Source: Poindextera sp041691315 (lineage in GTDB: Bacteria; Pseudomonadota; Alphaproteobacteria; Caulobacterales; Caulobacteraceae). Taken from it: DNA of 64,000 bases. The first letter of the stretch is position 1; each line of letters begins with the position of its first letter. The translations under genes and the position numbers were made by a program. The notes beneath the pieces were generated by a model. It was not told where the DNA came from. It ran no database searches and saw only the letters and a list, made by a program, of their open reading frames with translations. The stretch covers positions 5,204 to 69,203 of the forward strand of contig JBEPUW010000020.1 in NCBI GenBank assembly GCA_041691315.1. Direction: 5' to 3'. This document shows positions 36,174-43,266 of the stretch, one piece after another.

Positions 36174-36662
36174 TCAGCCCATGGCTGGCGAATGCTGTAG
36201 CACGCCGAGCAGCTGGATGCGGAAGATCAGCAGGCTGTTGGGCGGGATGGCGTCCGGCCCATGCGCGCCATAGCCCAGCGCCGGCGGCACATAGAGGATC
36301 CACTCGTCACCCGGCCGCATCATCGGCAGGGCTTCCAGCCAGCCGGGAATCAGGCCGGCCAGCGGCAGGTCGGCCGGCTCGCCGCGGCTGAACGACGAAT
36401 CGAACACCTTGCCGTTCAGGAACTTGCCTTCGTAGTTGACCTTCAGCTCGTCGCCGGGTCCCGGATGCGGACCACTGGCCGGGCCGGAGCGGACGATCTT
36501 GTATTCCAGCCCGGACGGCAGCGTGATCACGCCGGGCTGCTTGCCGTTGGCGGTGAGGAAGCCTTGCGCGGCCTTCAGATTGTCCGCCCCCGGGTCGCCG
36601 CGATTGCAGGCGGCGGCGCCAAGGCCCAGGACCAGCGCCATGGCGATAACCAGCGCGCGCAT
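36174..36662 (-). CDS. FKBP-type peptidyl-prolyl isomerase, lipoprotein
   Basis: A 162-residue exported isomerase that helps proline-limited folding in the cell envelope. The signal peptide ends with a lipobox-like LGAAAC, so Cys19 is probably lipid-anchored. The FKBP domain shows VNYEGKFLNGKVFDSSFSRG, LIPGWLEALPMMRPGDEW and YVPPALGYGAHGPDAIPPNS. The start ATG shares one base with the ilvA stop (TGATG). No N-terminal dimerisation domain is present. Confidence 0.92.
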   Translation of the reverse strand: MRALVIAMALVLGLGAAACNRGDPGADNLKAAQGFLTANGKQPGVITLPSGLEYKIVRSGPASGPHPGPGDELKVNYEGKFLNGKVFDSSFSRGEPADLPLAGLIPGWLEALPMMRPGDEWILYVPPALGYGAHGPDAIPPNSLLIFRIQLLGVLQHSPAMG

Positions 36663-37858
36663 CAGAGCGGCCTCGGCGGATAGCCGGCGTCGCGCAAGGC
36701 CTCGATCACCTCGGCCGTATGCCGCGCGTCCCTGGTCTCGATCATGATGTCGAACTCCGCCCCCTTGGCCGGCACGTCCAGCGCCAGCCGATTATGTGAC
36801 ACCTCGACGATATTGGCGCCGCGCCCGCCAATCACCGCCGAGACATTAGCCAGCAGGCCAGGGCGGTCGTCGCCGACGATCTTCAGCGACACCAGCCGCT
36901 GGTCGCGCACCAGTTCGCGGGTCAGCACCGAGGCCAGCAGCCTGGGGTCGATATTGCCGCCGGTCAGGATCAGCCCGACCTTGCGGCCGCGGAACCGGTC
37001 CGGATGCTCGATCAGCGCCGCCAGCGAGGCCGCCCCGGCGCCCTCGCAGACCGTCTTTTCGACATTGCAATAGAGCGCGATGGCGTGCTCCAGCGACGGC
37101 TCGTCGACCAGCAACACCGCGTCGATCAGCGGCCGCACGATGGCATAGGTGAGGTCGCCCACCCGCCGGACCTGGATGCCCTCCGCGATGGTCTGGCCGT
37201 TGGGCACAGAGTCCTGGCCGTTCATGCGGGCGGTAAAGGACGGAAAACTGGCCGGCTCGACGCCGACGATGCTGATCTCCGGCTTGATGGACTTGGCCGC
37301 CGTCGCCACCCCGGCGATCAGCCCGCCACCGCCGATGGCGACCGGGATCACATCGAGGTCGGGCGCATCTTCCAGCATCTCCAGGGCGATGGTGCCCTGG
37401 CCGGCCATGACGTCGACGTCGTTGAACGGGTGCACGAAGATCAGGTCGCGCTCGTCGCGCAGCGCCTCGGCGTGGGCGGAGGCCTCTTCATAGGTTTCGC
37501 CCTGCAGCACCACCTCGGCCCCGAAGGCGCGGGTCTGCTGCACCTTCACGAACGGCGTCGCGCGCGGCATGACGATGGTCACCGGCACGCCCAGCTTCTG
37601 GCCGTGATAAGCCAGCCCCTGGCTGTGGTTGCCCGCCGAGGCCGCGATGACGCCACGGCCGCGATCGTTGATCTGCAACAGCTTGTTCAGCGCGCCGCGC
37701 TCCTTGAACGAGGCGGTGAACTGCAGGTTCTCGAACTTCACCCACACCTCGGCGCCGGTAATCTGCGACAGCGTCTTCGAATGACGGCAGGGCGTGCGTT
37801 CGATGTGCCCCTTCAGCCGCTCGGCGGCGGCCTCGATCTGGGCGAAGGCGAGGGTCAT
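36662..37858 (-). CDS. ilvA: Threonine ammonia-lyase (threonine dehydratase)
   Basis: PLP enzyme that deaminates threonine to 2-oxobutanoate, the entry to isoleucine synthesis. 398 residues: catalytic domain with the PLP lysine in FTASFKERGALNKLL near residue 55, SAGNHSQGLAYHG near residue 75, the phosphate-binding IGGGGLIAGVATAAKS near residue 175 and one C-terminal ACT domain (GDDRPGLLANVSAVIGGRGA). The single ACT domain makes it the shorter type, so it could be the biosynthetic or the catabolic enzyme; the gene symbol is the usual one for this form. Confidence 0.92.
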   Translation of the reverse strand: MTLAFAQIEAAAERLKGHIERTPCRHSKTLSQITGAEVWVKFENLQFTASFKERGALNKLLQINDRGRGVIAASAGNHSQGLAYHGQKLGVPVTIVMPRATPFVKVQQTRAFGAEVVLQGETYEEASAHAEALRDERDLIFVHPFNDVDVMAGQGTIALEMLEDAPDLDVIPVAIGGGGLIAGVATAAKSIKPEISIVGVEPASFPSFTARMNGQDSVPNGQTIAEGIQVRRVGDLTYAIVRPLIDAVLLVDEPSLEHAIALYCNVEKTVCEGAGAASLAALIEHPDRFRGRKVGLILTGGNIDPRLLASVLTRELVRDQRLVSLKIVGDDRPGLLANVSAVIGGRGANIVEVSHNRLALDVPAKGAEFDIMIETRDARHTAEVIEALRDAGYPPRPL

Positions 37859-37899
37859 GGAGTTTTACTGAAGTTGGGGTGCGGAAAAGCCGCGCAACC

Positions 37900-38008
37900 T
37901 AGAGCGGGTTGAGGAAAAGTGTGAAGCGGTTTTCCGCCCGCGACCCGCTCTAACTCTTAAAATCGATCACGTTCATGATTTTGGACCACCAAAATCATCG
38001 TGATCGAC
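37900..38008. repeat. Two-hairpin intergenic repeat, copy 1
   Basis: First hairpin: TAGAGCGGGT / ACCCGCTCTA arms around a centre containing AAAAGTGTGAAGCGGTTTTCCGCC. Second hairpin: CGATCACGTTCATGATTTT pairs with AAAATCATCGTGATCG across a GGACCACC loop. A closely similar sequence, with the second hairpin shortened, is at 45264-45349. This GAGCGG...AAGCGGTTTTCCGC type is a familiar dispersed alphaproteobacterial repeat. It lies between ilvA and the acyltransferase gene. Confidence 0.8.
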
Positions 38009-38017
38009 GGCTTGGCG

Positions 38018-39121
38018 TCACCGCAATCCACGCCAGAGGTCGAGCCGCCGCATGGCCTTGGCCGGCAGCACCGAGACCTGCGGCCAGGGCAGCCGCTCGG
38101 CCGCGGCGCGAACGCCGTACTGGGCTCCGCGCAGCAGGCTGGCGGGCGAGGGCCGGCCGACGAAGCCGTGCGCGACCGGGCGGTGCAGGTTCGATAACTG
38201 CTGCTTGAAGCGATAGTCGCCGGCGCCGAGGTCGAGCGTGGTGAACGGCGTGTCGTCCATCCAGCGCAGGATCTCCTGGAACAGGATCAGGCCCGGTGAA
38301 TAGCGCTCGAACTGCTCGTCGTGGGCGATGATCCAGGCGTGCAGGGTCCGTTGGCCGCGCAGGTGAAACTGGATGGCGGCCAGCTGATCGCCGATATGCA
38401 GGGAAAACAGCGCCCCGCCGAAATCGCCGCCGTCCACCCGGTGCAGCTCGCGCAAAAGGTCGACCGTCCAGGGCGCGTCGAAGATCACCGTCTGGCCGGT
38501 GGCGAGATACTGTTTGCGCTTCCAGTCGAGCAGGGTGGCGAAGGCGGTTCCGCAGCTGGCCAGGGCCTGGAAGCGCACCGGCCCGACCTCACGCTCGACC
38601 TTGCGGCGGCGCTTGTCGATGTCCTTCAGCACACCCGATCCGGCTTCGCGCCGCTGGGCCTCGTACGATCCATAGCCGCCAGCGACGTCGATCACATAAG
38701 AGGTGACCGCGCCGCGCGCGTGGCCGGCGAAGGTCGGCTGGTCGGCCAGCATGTGGGAGAAGTCGAGCCGTTGGACGCCGAGCGCCTCGACCAGCCGCTT
38801 GGGCTCGACGCGCACCTCCGGCCCGGCCACCAGGCCCTGATAGTCGCACATCGGCGCGCCCACCGGCATGGCGACGGCGCCGATCAGGCGGGCGGGCAGG
38901 AAGCCGACCGGCTTGTCGCCTTCGCGCAGCACCGCCACCTGGATGGCGCCGCGCCGGCCGGCCTGGACCCGCTCGACGGCTTGCGCCCAGGCGGGCGACA
39001 GGAAGGGGGAATCCAGGGCGGGATCGGCGGCCTGGATGGCCCGCCAGGCGTCGATGTCGGCATCGCTGAGCGCGTTCGGGCGAACGACATCGATCAGCAA
39101 GGCGCGCTCCCGTTCCGTCAT
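38018..39121 (-). CDS. GNAT-fold acyltransferase, BioF2/CelD-like (HfsK type)
   Basis: A 367-residue protein with a double-GNAT arrangement of the group labelled acetyltransferase involved in cellulose biosynthesis. FLSPAWAQAVERVQ lies near residue 42, a basic segment KDIDKRRRKVEREVG near residue 165, and the acyl-CoA-binding half contains SLHIGDQLAAIQFHL and TTLDLGAGDYRFKQQL near residue 310. In Caulobacter a related protein, HfsK, modifies the holdfast polysaccharide; whether this is its counterpart cannot be decided from the sequence. Cytoplasmic. Separated from ilvA by the repeat at 37900. Confidence 0.75.
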   Translation of the reverse strand: MTERERALLIDVVRPNALSDADIDAWRAIQAADPALDSPFLSPAWAQAVERVQAGRRGAIQVAVLREGDKPVGFLPARLIGAVAMPVGAPMCDYQGLVAGPEVRVEPKRLVEALGVQRLDFSHMLADQPTFAGHARGAVTSYVIDVAGGYGSYEAQRREAGSGVLKDIDKRRRKVEREVGPVRFQALASCGTAFATLLDWKRKQYLATGQTVIFDAPWTVDLLRELHRVDGGDFGGALFSLHIGDQLAAIQFHLRGQRTLHAWIIAHDEQFERYSPGLILFQEILRWMDDTPFTTLDLGAGDYRFKQQLSNLHRPVAHGFVGRPSPASLLRGAQYGVRAAAERLPWPQVSVLPAKAMRRLDLWRGLR

Positions 39122-39200
39122 GAGGCCCCGACCCTAGCCGCCGAGCGTTTCCGCAAGGTTTAGGCACAGGTCCGGGCGACAGCCTTAATGGCTGCAATCC

Positions 39201-40466
39201 TCATGCCGGGGCGGGCGGCAGGGCGCGCAGGCCGCGGATCGGCGAAGCGATCATCCAGATGAGGCCCAGCGTGATGCCGGCGGCGGCGACAAACAGCGTC
39301 GGGCGGACGCCGAACGGCCCGGCCAGCAGCCCGCCGGCGACGGCGCCGACGATCGCGGTCGCGCCGCCGGCCGCCCGCATCGTCGCGCCCACCCGGCCGA
39401 GCAGATGGGCGGGGAAAACCGATTGCTGCAGGCTCTTGATCCCGATCAGCATGGCGACGCCGAAACTGTCGCCGAGCAGCTGGGCGGCGACCATCATGGC
39501 AATGGCCACCACCTTGGGGCCGCCGGCGAAGGGGATCAGAAAGGCGCTGGCCGCCGAGACCGCGGCGCTGACAATGATCGCCGGTCCGAACCCGGCCCAA
39601 CGGGTCAGGGCCGGAAAGAGCAGCGCCCCGCCCAGCGCACCGACCCCGCCCATGGCGATGGTGATCCCCAGCAGGGCCGGCGAGAAGCCCAGGGTGCGGA
39701 TGGCGAAGATCACATAGAGGGTCTGGAAGAAGGCCCCGAACAGGGCCTGCACCAGGCTGGTGATGAACAGCGACCGCACCAGCGGCTCGTTCATCACCGC
39801 AGCGTATCCGACCGCGAGATCGGCGGCCAAGGACGCACGGACTTTCGGCGTCGGCAGCCTGGGCTCGGGCGTGCGGATTCCGGCGAGGAAGAGGGCCGAG
39901 ACCAGATAGGTCACCGCGTTCACGGCAATGGCCACCGGCGCGGTAAGGTCCTGGACCAGGATGCCGGCCAGCGCCGGACCGCCCATCTCGGCCACCGACT
40001 CGGTGACGCTGAGCTTGGAATTGGCGTCGACCAGCAGGCCGCGATCGATCAGGCCGGGCAGATAGGCGTGGTCGGCGATATCGAACAGCACGCTGGCGGC
40101 GCCGACCACGAAGGCGGCGACATAGAGTTGGCTCATCGACAGCCAGTGCATGAAGGCGGCGAGCGGCACGCTGGCCAGCACCAGCGCCCGGATCAGGTCG
40201 GTGGCGATTAGAATGACGCGCCTGCGCGAGCGGTCGACCAGCCCGCCGGCGGTCAATCCGACGATCAGGCTGGGCCCCAGCGTCAGCGCCGCCAGCAGGC
40301 CAAGCTGGGCCGGCGTAGCGCGGATGGTCAGCACCGCGGCCAGCGGCAAACCCTCGCGCGTGATCCGCGCGCCGAAGTCCGAAACGCTCTGGGCCGCCCA
40401 GAGCTTCAGAAAATCGCCCTGCCGCCACAGCGGGCCGCTCGGCCAAAGTTTCAATTTCACAGTCAT
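39201..40466 (-). CDS. MFS transporter
   Basis: A 421-residue inner-membrane protein with about 12 hydrophobic segments. It begins with FLKLWAAQSVSDFGARITREGLPLAAV, typical of the DHA3/enterobactin-exporter-like group of the major facilitator superfamily (split here: FLKLWAAQSVSDFG, then ITREGLPLAAV). The cytoplasmic loop motif after TM2 is GGLVDRSRRRVIL near residue 75. Proton-driven export is likely, substrate unknown. It starts from ATG 40466, beyond which lies a palindromic repeat and then arsR. Confidence 0.88.
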   Translation of the reverse strand: MTVKLKLWPSGPLWRQGDFLKLWAAQSVSDFGARITREGLPLAAVLTIRATPAQLGLLAALTLGPSLIVGLTAGGLVDRSRRRVILIATDLIRALVLASVPLAAFMHWLSMSQLYVAAFVVGAASVLFDIADHAYLPGLIDRGLLVDANSKLSVTESVAEMGGPALAGILVQDLTAPVAIAVNAVTYLVSALFLAGIRTPEPRLPTPKVRASLAADLAVGYAAVMNEPLVRSLFITSLVQALFGAFFQTLYVIFAIRTLGFSPALLGITIAMGGVGALGGALLFPALTRWAGFGPAIIVSAAVSAASAFLIPFAGGPKVVAIAMMVAAQLLGDSFGVAMLIGIKSLQQSVFPAHLLGRVGATMRAAGGATAIVGAVAGGLLAGPFGVRPTLFVAAAGITLGLIWMIASPIRGLRALPPAPA

Positions 40467-40542
40467 TCCCCCGACAGGGTTGTTTCTTCTTCGCGGCCGT
40501 GAAGCAAGGCTGTCGCTGAGCCGACGAGGGCCGATGCAGAGT

Positions 40543-40684
40543 TCCCCTCCCCCTTGCGGGGAGGGGTTAGGGGTGGGGGTGTCGCGCCGACGCCTCCGGC
40601 CAATCCCCTTGGACGCCTCAAGAACTCACTGCGCCGGACCCGGCGCCCCCCATCCCCAACCCCTTCTCCGCGAGGGGGAAGGGG
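40543..40684. repeat. Large palindromic intergenic repeat upstream of arsR
   Basis: About 140 bases whose left part (CCCTCCCCCTTGCGGGGAGG, then GGTTAGGGGTGGGGG) is complementary to the right part (CCCCCATCCCCAACCCC, then TTCTCCGCGAGGGGGAA). Together they can form one long hairpin with a GC-rich centre. This is a different subtype from the elements at 18.5 and 35.2 kb. It fills most of the 282 bases between the divergent MFS and arsR genes. Confidence 0.75.
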
Positions 40685-40723
40685 CTTTGTGCGGCGAGCA
40701 CGATTCAGCAGCTTGACGAATCC

Positions 40724-40739
40724 ATAAGTGTGTACTTAT
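40724..40739. promoter_or_regulatory. Palindromic operator in front of arsR
   Basis: A perfect inverted repeat ATAAGT-GTGT-ACTTAT, ending 10 bases before the arsR start codon. Perfect AT-rich dyads in this position are typical ArsR-family operators, so autorepression of the arsR-SRPBCC-clpP unit is likely. A partial third half-site (TTGCTTAT) overlaps the start codon. Confidence 0.7.
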
Positions 40740-40748
40740 CTATTGCTT

Positions 40749-41066
40749 ATGACCGCCGAAGCCGATCTCTTTCGTACCCTGGCCGACCCGACGAGGCGGG
40801 CGGTGTTCGAACGGCTGGGCGAGGGCGAGATGAGCGTCTCGGATCTGCACAGCGGCTTTTCCGTCTCGCAGCCGGCGATCTCGCAGCATCTGGCGGCGCT
40901 GAAGGCCGCCGGCCTGGTCAGCGAACGCCGCGCCGGCCGCAACGCCTTTTATCGCCTGCGGCCCGAGGGCCTGGCGCCCCTGGCCGGCTGGGTCGACCGC
41001 TACCGCACCTTCTGGCCGGAGCGGATCGGCAAACTGAAAGAGCTTTTGAAGGACATGGACCAATGA
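40749..41066 (+). CDS. ArsR-family winged-helix repressor
   Basis: A 105-residue DNA-binding protein: LFRTLADPTRRAVFERLGEGEM, recognition-helix region GFSVSQPAISQHLAALKAAGLV and wing AGRNAFYRL. There is no Cys metal site, so it belongs to the metal-independent SdpR/YgaV-like branch commonly paired with SRPBCC proteins. ATG 40749 is chosen; the frame is open to 40728 but that would run through the operator. The stop overlaps the SRPBCC start (ATGA). Confidence 0.92.
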   Translation: MTAEADLFRTLADPTRRAVFERLGEGEMSVSDLHSGFSVSQPAISQHLAALKAAGLVSERRAGRNAFYRLRPEGLAPLAGWVDRYRTFWPERIGKLKELLKDMDQ

Positions 41067-41494
41067 GCACCGAGGACCTGGTCGATACTGATAGCGTCGT
41101 TGTCGATTGCGACCTGGACGAGCCGCCGGAGAAAGTCTGGCGCGCCCTGACCCAACCCGAACTGATGGCCGCATGGCTGGCCGAGGGCGACATCAAGCCG
41201 CTAGTCGGTCACCGGTTCGAACTCAAACCCGAACCCGGGCCGGTCGAATGCGAGGTGCTGAAGGCCGACCCGAAACGTGAGCTGCGCCTGGCCTGGCGCG
41301 AACGCGACGAGGACGGCGAGATCGTCGAGAGCGAAGTGACCTTCGTCCTGACCCCGACCATCAACGGCGGCACGCGGCTGCGCCTGGTGCATGACGGGTT
41401 CATGCATGCGGGCTTCCTGGTCATGGCCATCGGCCGCATCGTCCCACGCAAGCCGAGCCGGCAGCCGATGTGGGTGTACGCATGGGCGGCTTGA
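41063..41494 (+). CDS. SRPBCC (AHSA1-like) domain protein
   Basis: A 143-residue START/Bet v1-like ligand-binding protein: DLDEPPEKVWRALTQPELMAAWL, the typical N-terminal AHSA1 helix-strand, then FELKPEPGPVECEVL, ELRLAWRERD and TRLRLVHDGF. The C-terminal tail after HDGF (FMHAGFLVMAIGRIVP) lacks the usual closing helix with GW, so the ligand cavity may be open or the tail diverged. Overlaps arsR by 4 bases and ends 2 bases before the clpP start. Such proteins are often the partner of ArsR regulators; ligand unknown. Confidence 0.85.
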   Translation: MSTEDLVDTDSVVVDCDLDEPPEKVWRALTQPELMAAWLAEGDIKPLVGHRFELKPEPGPVECEVLKADPKRELRLAWRERDEDGEIVESEVTFVLTPTINGGTRLRLVHDGFMHAGFLVMAIGRIVPRKPSRQPMWVYAWAA

Positions 41495-41496
41495 GC

Positions 41497-42096
41497 ATGA
41501 ACCTGGTGCCCATGGTGGTCGAGCAGTCGGCCAGGGGCGAACGCGCCTTCGACATCTATTCGCGGCTGTTGCGCGAGCGGGTGATCTTCCTGAACGGGCC
41601 AGTCGAGGACAACATGTCGGCGCTGATCTGCGCCCAGCTGCTCTATCTGGAGGCCGATCACCCGAAGAAGGAGGTCTCGCTCTACATCAATTCGCCTGGC
41701 GGCTCGGTCACGGCCGGTTTCGCGATCTACGACACCATGCGCTACATCAAGAGCCCGGTTTCGACCTTCGCCATGGGCTTCGCCGCTTCGATGGGCTCGT
41801 TTTTGCTGATGGCCGGCGAGCCCGGCCAGCGGGTCTGCCTGCCCAATACCCGCATCGTGCTGCACCAGCCCTCCGGCGGCTTCCAGGGCCAGGTCTCCGA
41901 TATCGAACGCCATGCCGCCGACGCCCGCGAGACCAAGGAGCGCATGACCCGCCTCTATGCCGAACACTGCGGCCGCACCTATGCGGAGGTCGAGGTGGCC
42001 CTCGACCGCGACAACTTCCTCAGCGCCCAACAGGCCCTGGAGTTCGGCCTGGTCGACCGCATCGAAACCACCCGCGCCGAGCCCGCGGCGGCTTAG
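41497..42096 (+). CDS. ClpP-family serine protease, probable second paralogue
   Basis: A 199-residue ClpP fold from ATG 41497 (ATG 41482 would add 5 residues). It shows INSPGGSVTAGFAIYDTM, the nucleophile Ser in GFAASMGSFLL near residue 100, His in VLHQPSGG near residue 125, and the Asp segment DRDNFLSAQQALEFGLVD near residue 175, so the catalytic triad is present. GFAASMGS differs slightly from the usual GQAASMGA. The housekeeping clpP normally sits with clpX and lon, which are not here, so this is probably a second, specialised copy, part of the arsR-SRPBCC operon. Convergent with citrate synthase, overlapping its stop. Confidence 0.88.
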   Translation: MNLVPMVVEQSARGERAFDIYSRLLRERVIFLNGPVEDNMSALICAQLLYLEADHPKKEVSLYINSPGGSVTAGFAIYDTMRYIKSPVSTFAMGFAASMGSFLLMAGEPGQRVCLPNTRIVLHQPSGGFQGQVSDIERHAADARETKERMTRLYAEHCGRTYAEVEVALDRDNFLSAQQALEFGLVDRIETTRAEPAAA

Positions 42097-43184
42097 GCCG
42101 CCGCCAGCGGCTTGGGGCCGACATAGACCGACTGGGGCCGGATCAGGCGGCCGCCCTCGACCTGCTCGCGGGCATGGGCGACCCAGCCGGCGACGCGGCC
42201 GATGGCGAAGACGCAGGTGAAGGCGTCGGGCGGGAAGGCCAGGGCCTCCAGCATCAGGGCCGTATAGAGTTCGACATTGGTCTGCAGCGAGCGGTTGGGC
42301 TTGCGTTCCTTGAGCACCGCCAGCGCCGCCGTCTCCACCGCCTCGGCGAAGGCCAGCCGGCCGGGCAGCGAATTGGAGCCCTCGCCCAGGGTCTTCACCG
42401 CCCGTTTCAGCGCGTCGGCGCGCGGGTCGCGAACCCGGTAGACCCGGTGGCCGAAGCCCATCAGCCTATCGCCGCGATCAAGCGCCGCCTCCAGCCAGGC
42501 CTTGGCGTTCTCCGGCGTGCCGATGGAGTCCAGCATCTCGATCACCGGCCCCGGCGCACCGCCGTGCAGCGGGCCCTTCAGCGCGCTGATCCCGGCCACC
42601 GCCGCCGAGGTCAGGCCGGCCAGGGTCGAGGCGACAACGCGGGCGGCGAAGGTCGAGGCGTTCAGTCCATGGTCGCAGACCGTGACCAGATAGGCGTTCA
42701 GGGCGTCGACCTCGGCAGGCTCCGCGGCGTGGCCCTTGATCATGCGCAGGACATCGGCGGCGTGGCCGAGGTTCGGGTCGGGCGCGATGGGCTCCAGGCC
42801 CTGCTTGCGGCGGGAGACCGCCGGCGTGAACACCGCCGGCGCGGCGATCAGGCGAAGCGCGATGGCCAGATTGTCGCCGTCCGCCAGACGCGCCATCAGG
42901 GCGCGGACGCCTTCGATCGTGCCATGTGCGAGCAGCCGGTCGTCGAGCGCCGCCACCTCGGCGAACACCTCGACGCGGGCTCGGCCCAGCGCGGTCGCCA
43001 GACCCTTGGCGTCGGGCAGGTCGGGGAAGAATCCGTCCAGCAACAGGTGGGTGGCCTCCTCGGAGGTTATGTGACCGGACAAGGCGCCGATCGGGTAGCC
43101 GCGGATGACCAGGCGGCCGGCATCGCCATCGACTTCGGAAAGCACGGTTTCGGCGGCGACGACGCCTTCAAGACCATCGGACAT
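42093..43184 (-). CDS. Citrate synthase/2-methylcitrate synthase family protein
   Basis: A 363-residue citrate-synthase-fold enzyme condensing an acyl-CoA with oxaloacetate. Catalytic histidines are in LKGPLHGGAPG near residue 215 and GFGHRVYRVRDPRADAL near residue 255, with the acyl-CoA region HGLNASTFAARV. At the third catalytic position the sequence is TNVELYTAL, a Glu where E. coli GltA has Asp (NVDF); this appears in the short citrate/methylcitrate synthase class. Size fits that class rather than the hexameric GltA. It is divergent from the HTH-citrate synthase, with 82 bases between the two starts. Confidence 0.87.
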   Translation of the reverse strand: MSDGLEGVVAAETVLSEVDGDAGRLVIRGYPIGALSGHITSEEATHLLLDGFFPDLPDAKGLATALGRARVEVFAEVAALDDRLLAHGTIEGVRALMARLADGDNLAIALRLIAAPAVFTPAVSRRKQGLEPIAPDPNLGHAADVLRMIKGHAAEPAEVDALNAYLVTVCDHGLNASTFAARVVASTLAGLTSAAVAGISALKGPLHGGAPGPVIEMLDSIGTPENAKAWLEAALDRGDRLMGFGHRVYRVRDPRADALKRAVKTLGEGSNSLPGRLAFAEAVETAALAVLKERKPNRSLQTNVELYTALMLEALAFPPDAFTCVFAIGRVAGWVAHAREQVEGGRLIRPQSVYVGPKPLAAA

Positions 43185-43221
43185 GGCATCACTCCTTCTC
43201 TCGTTTTCAGCTTTGCCATTT

Positions 43222-43237
43222 TAGCGCTGAAACGCTA
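43222..43237. promoter_or_regulatory. Inverted repeat in the divergent citrate synthase promoter region
   Basis: TAGCG-CTGAAA-CGCTA is a perfect 5-base dyad in the 82-base gap. It overlaps a second one (TTTCAGC at 43205 with GCTGAAA at 43226), and a third, TTGAT / ATCAA, lies at 43247-43263. The clustering of dyads in so short a divergent promoter suggests operator sites, possibly for the HTH-containing neighbour. This is inference from symmetry. Confidence 0.4.
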
Positions 43238-43266
43238 TCGTCAATCTTGATCAATTGAATCAACGT

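Noticed and set aside
41400..41494. Possible frameshift at the end of the SRPBCC gene
   Set aside because: The tail is unusual, but neither alternative frame gives a better family match, and the natural stop lies 2 bases before clpP, as expected in an operon.
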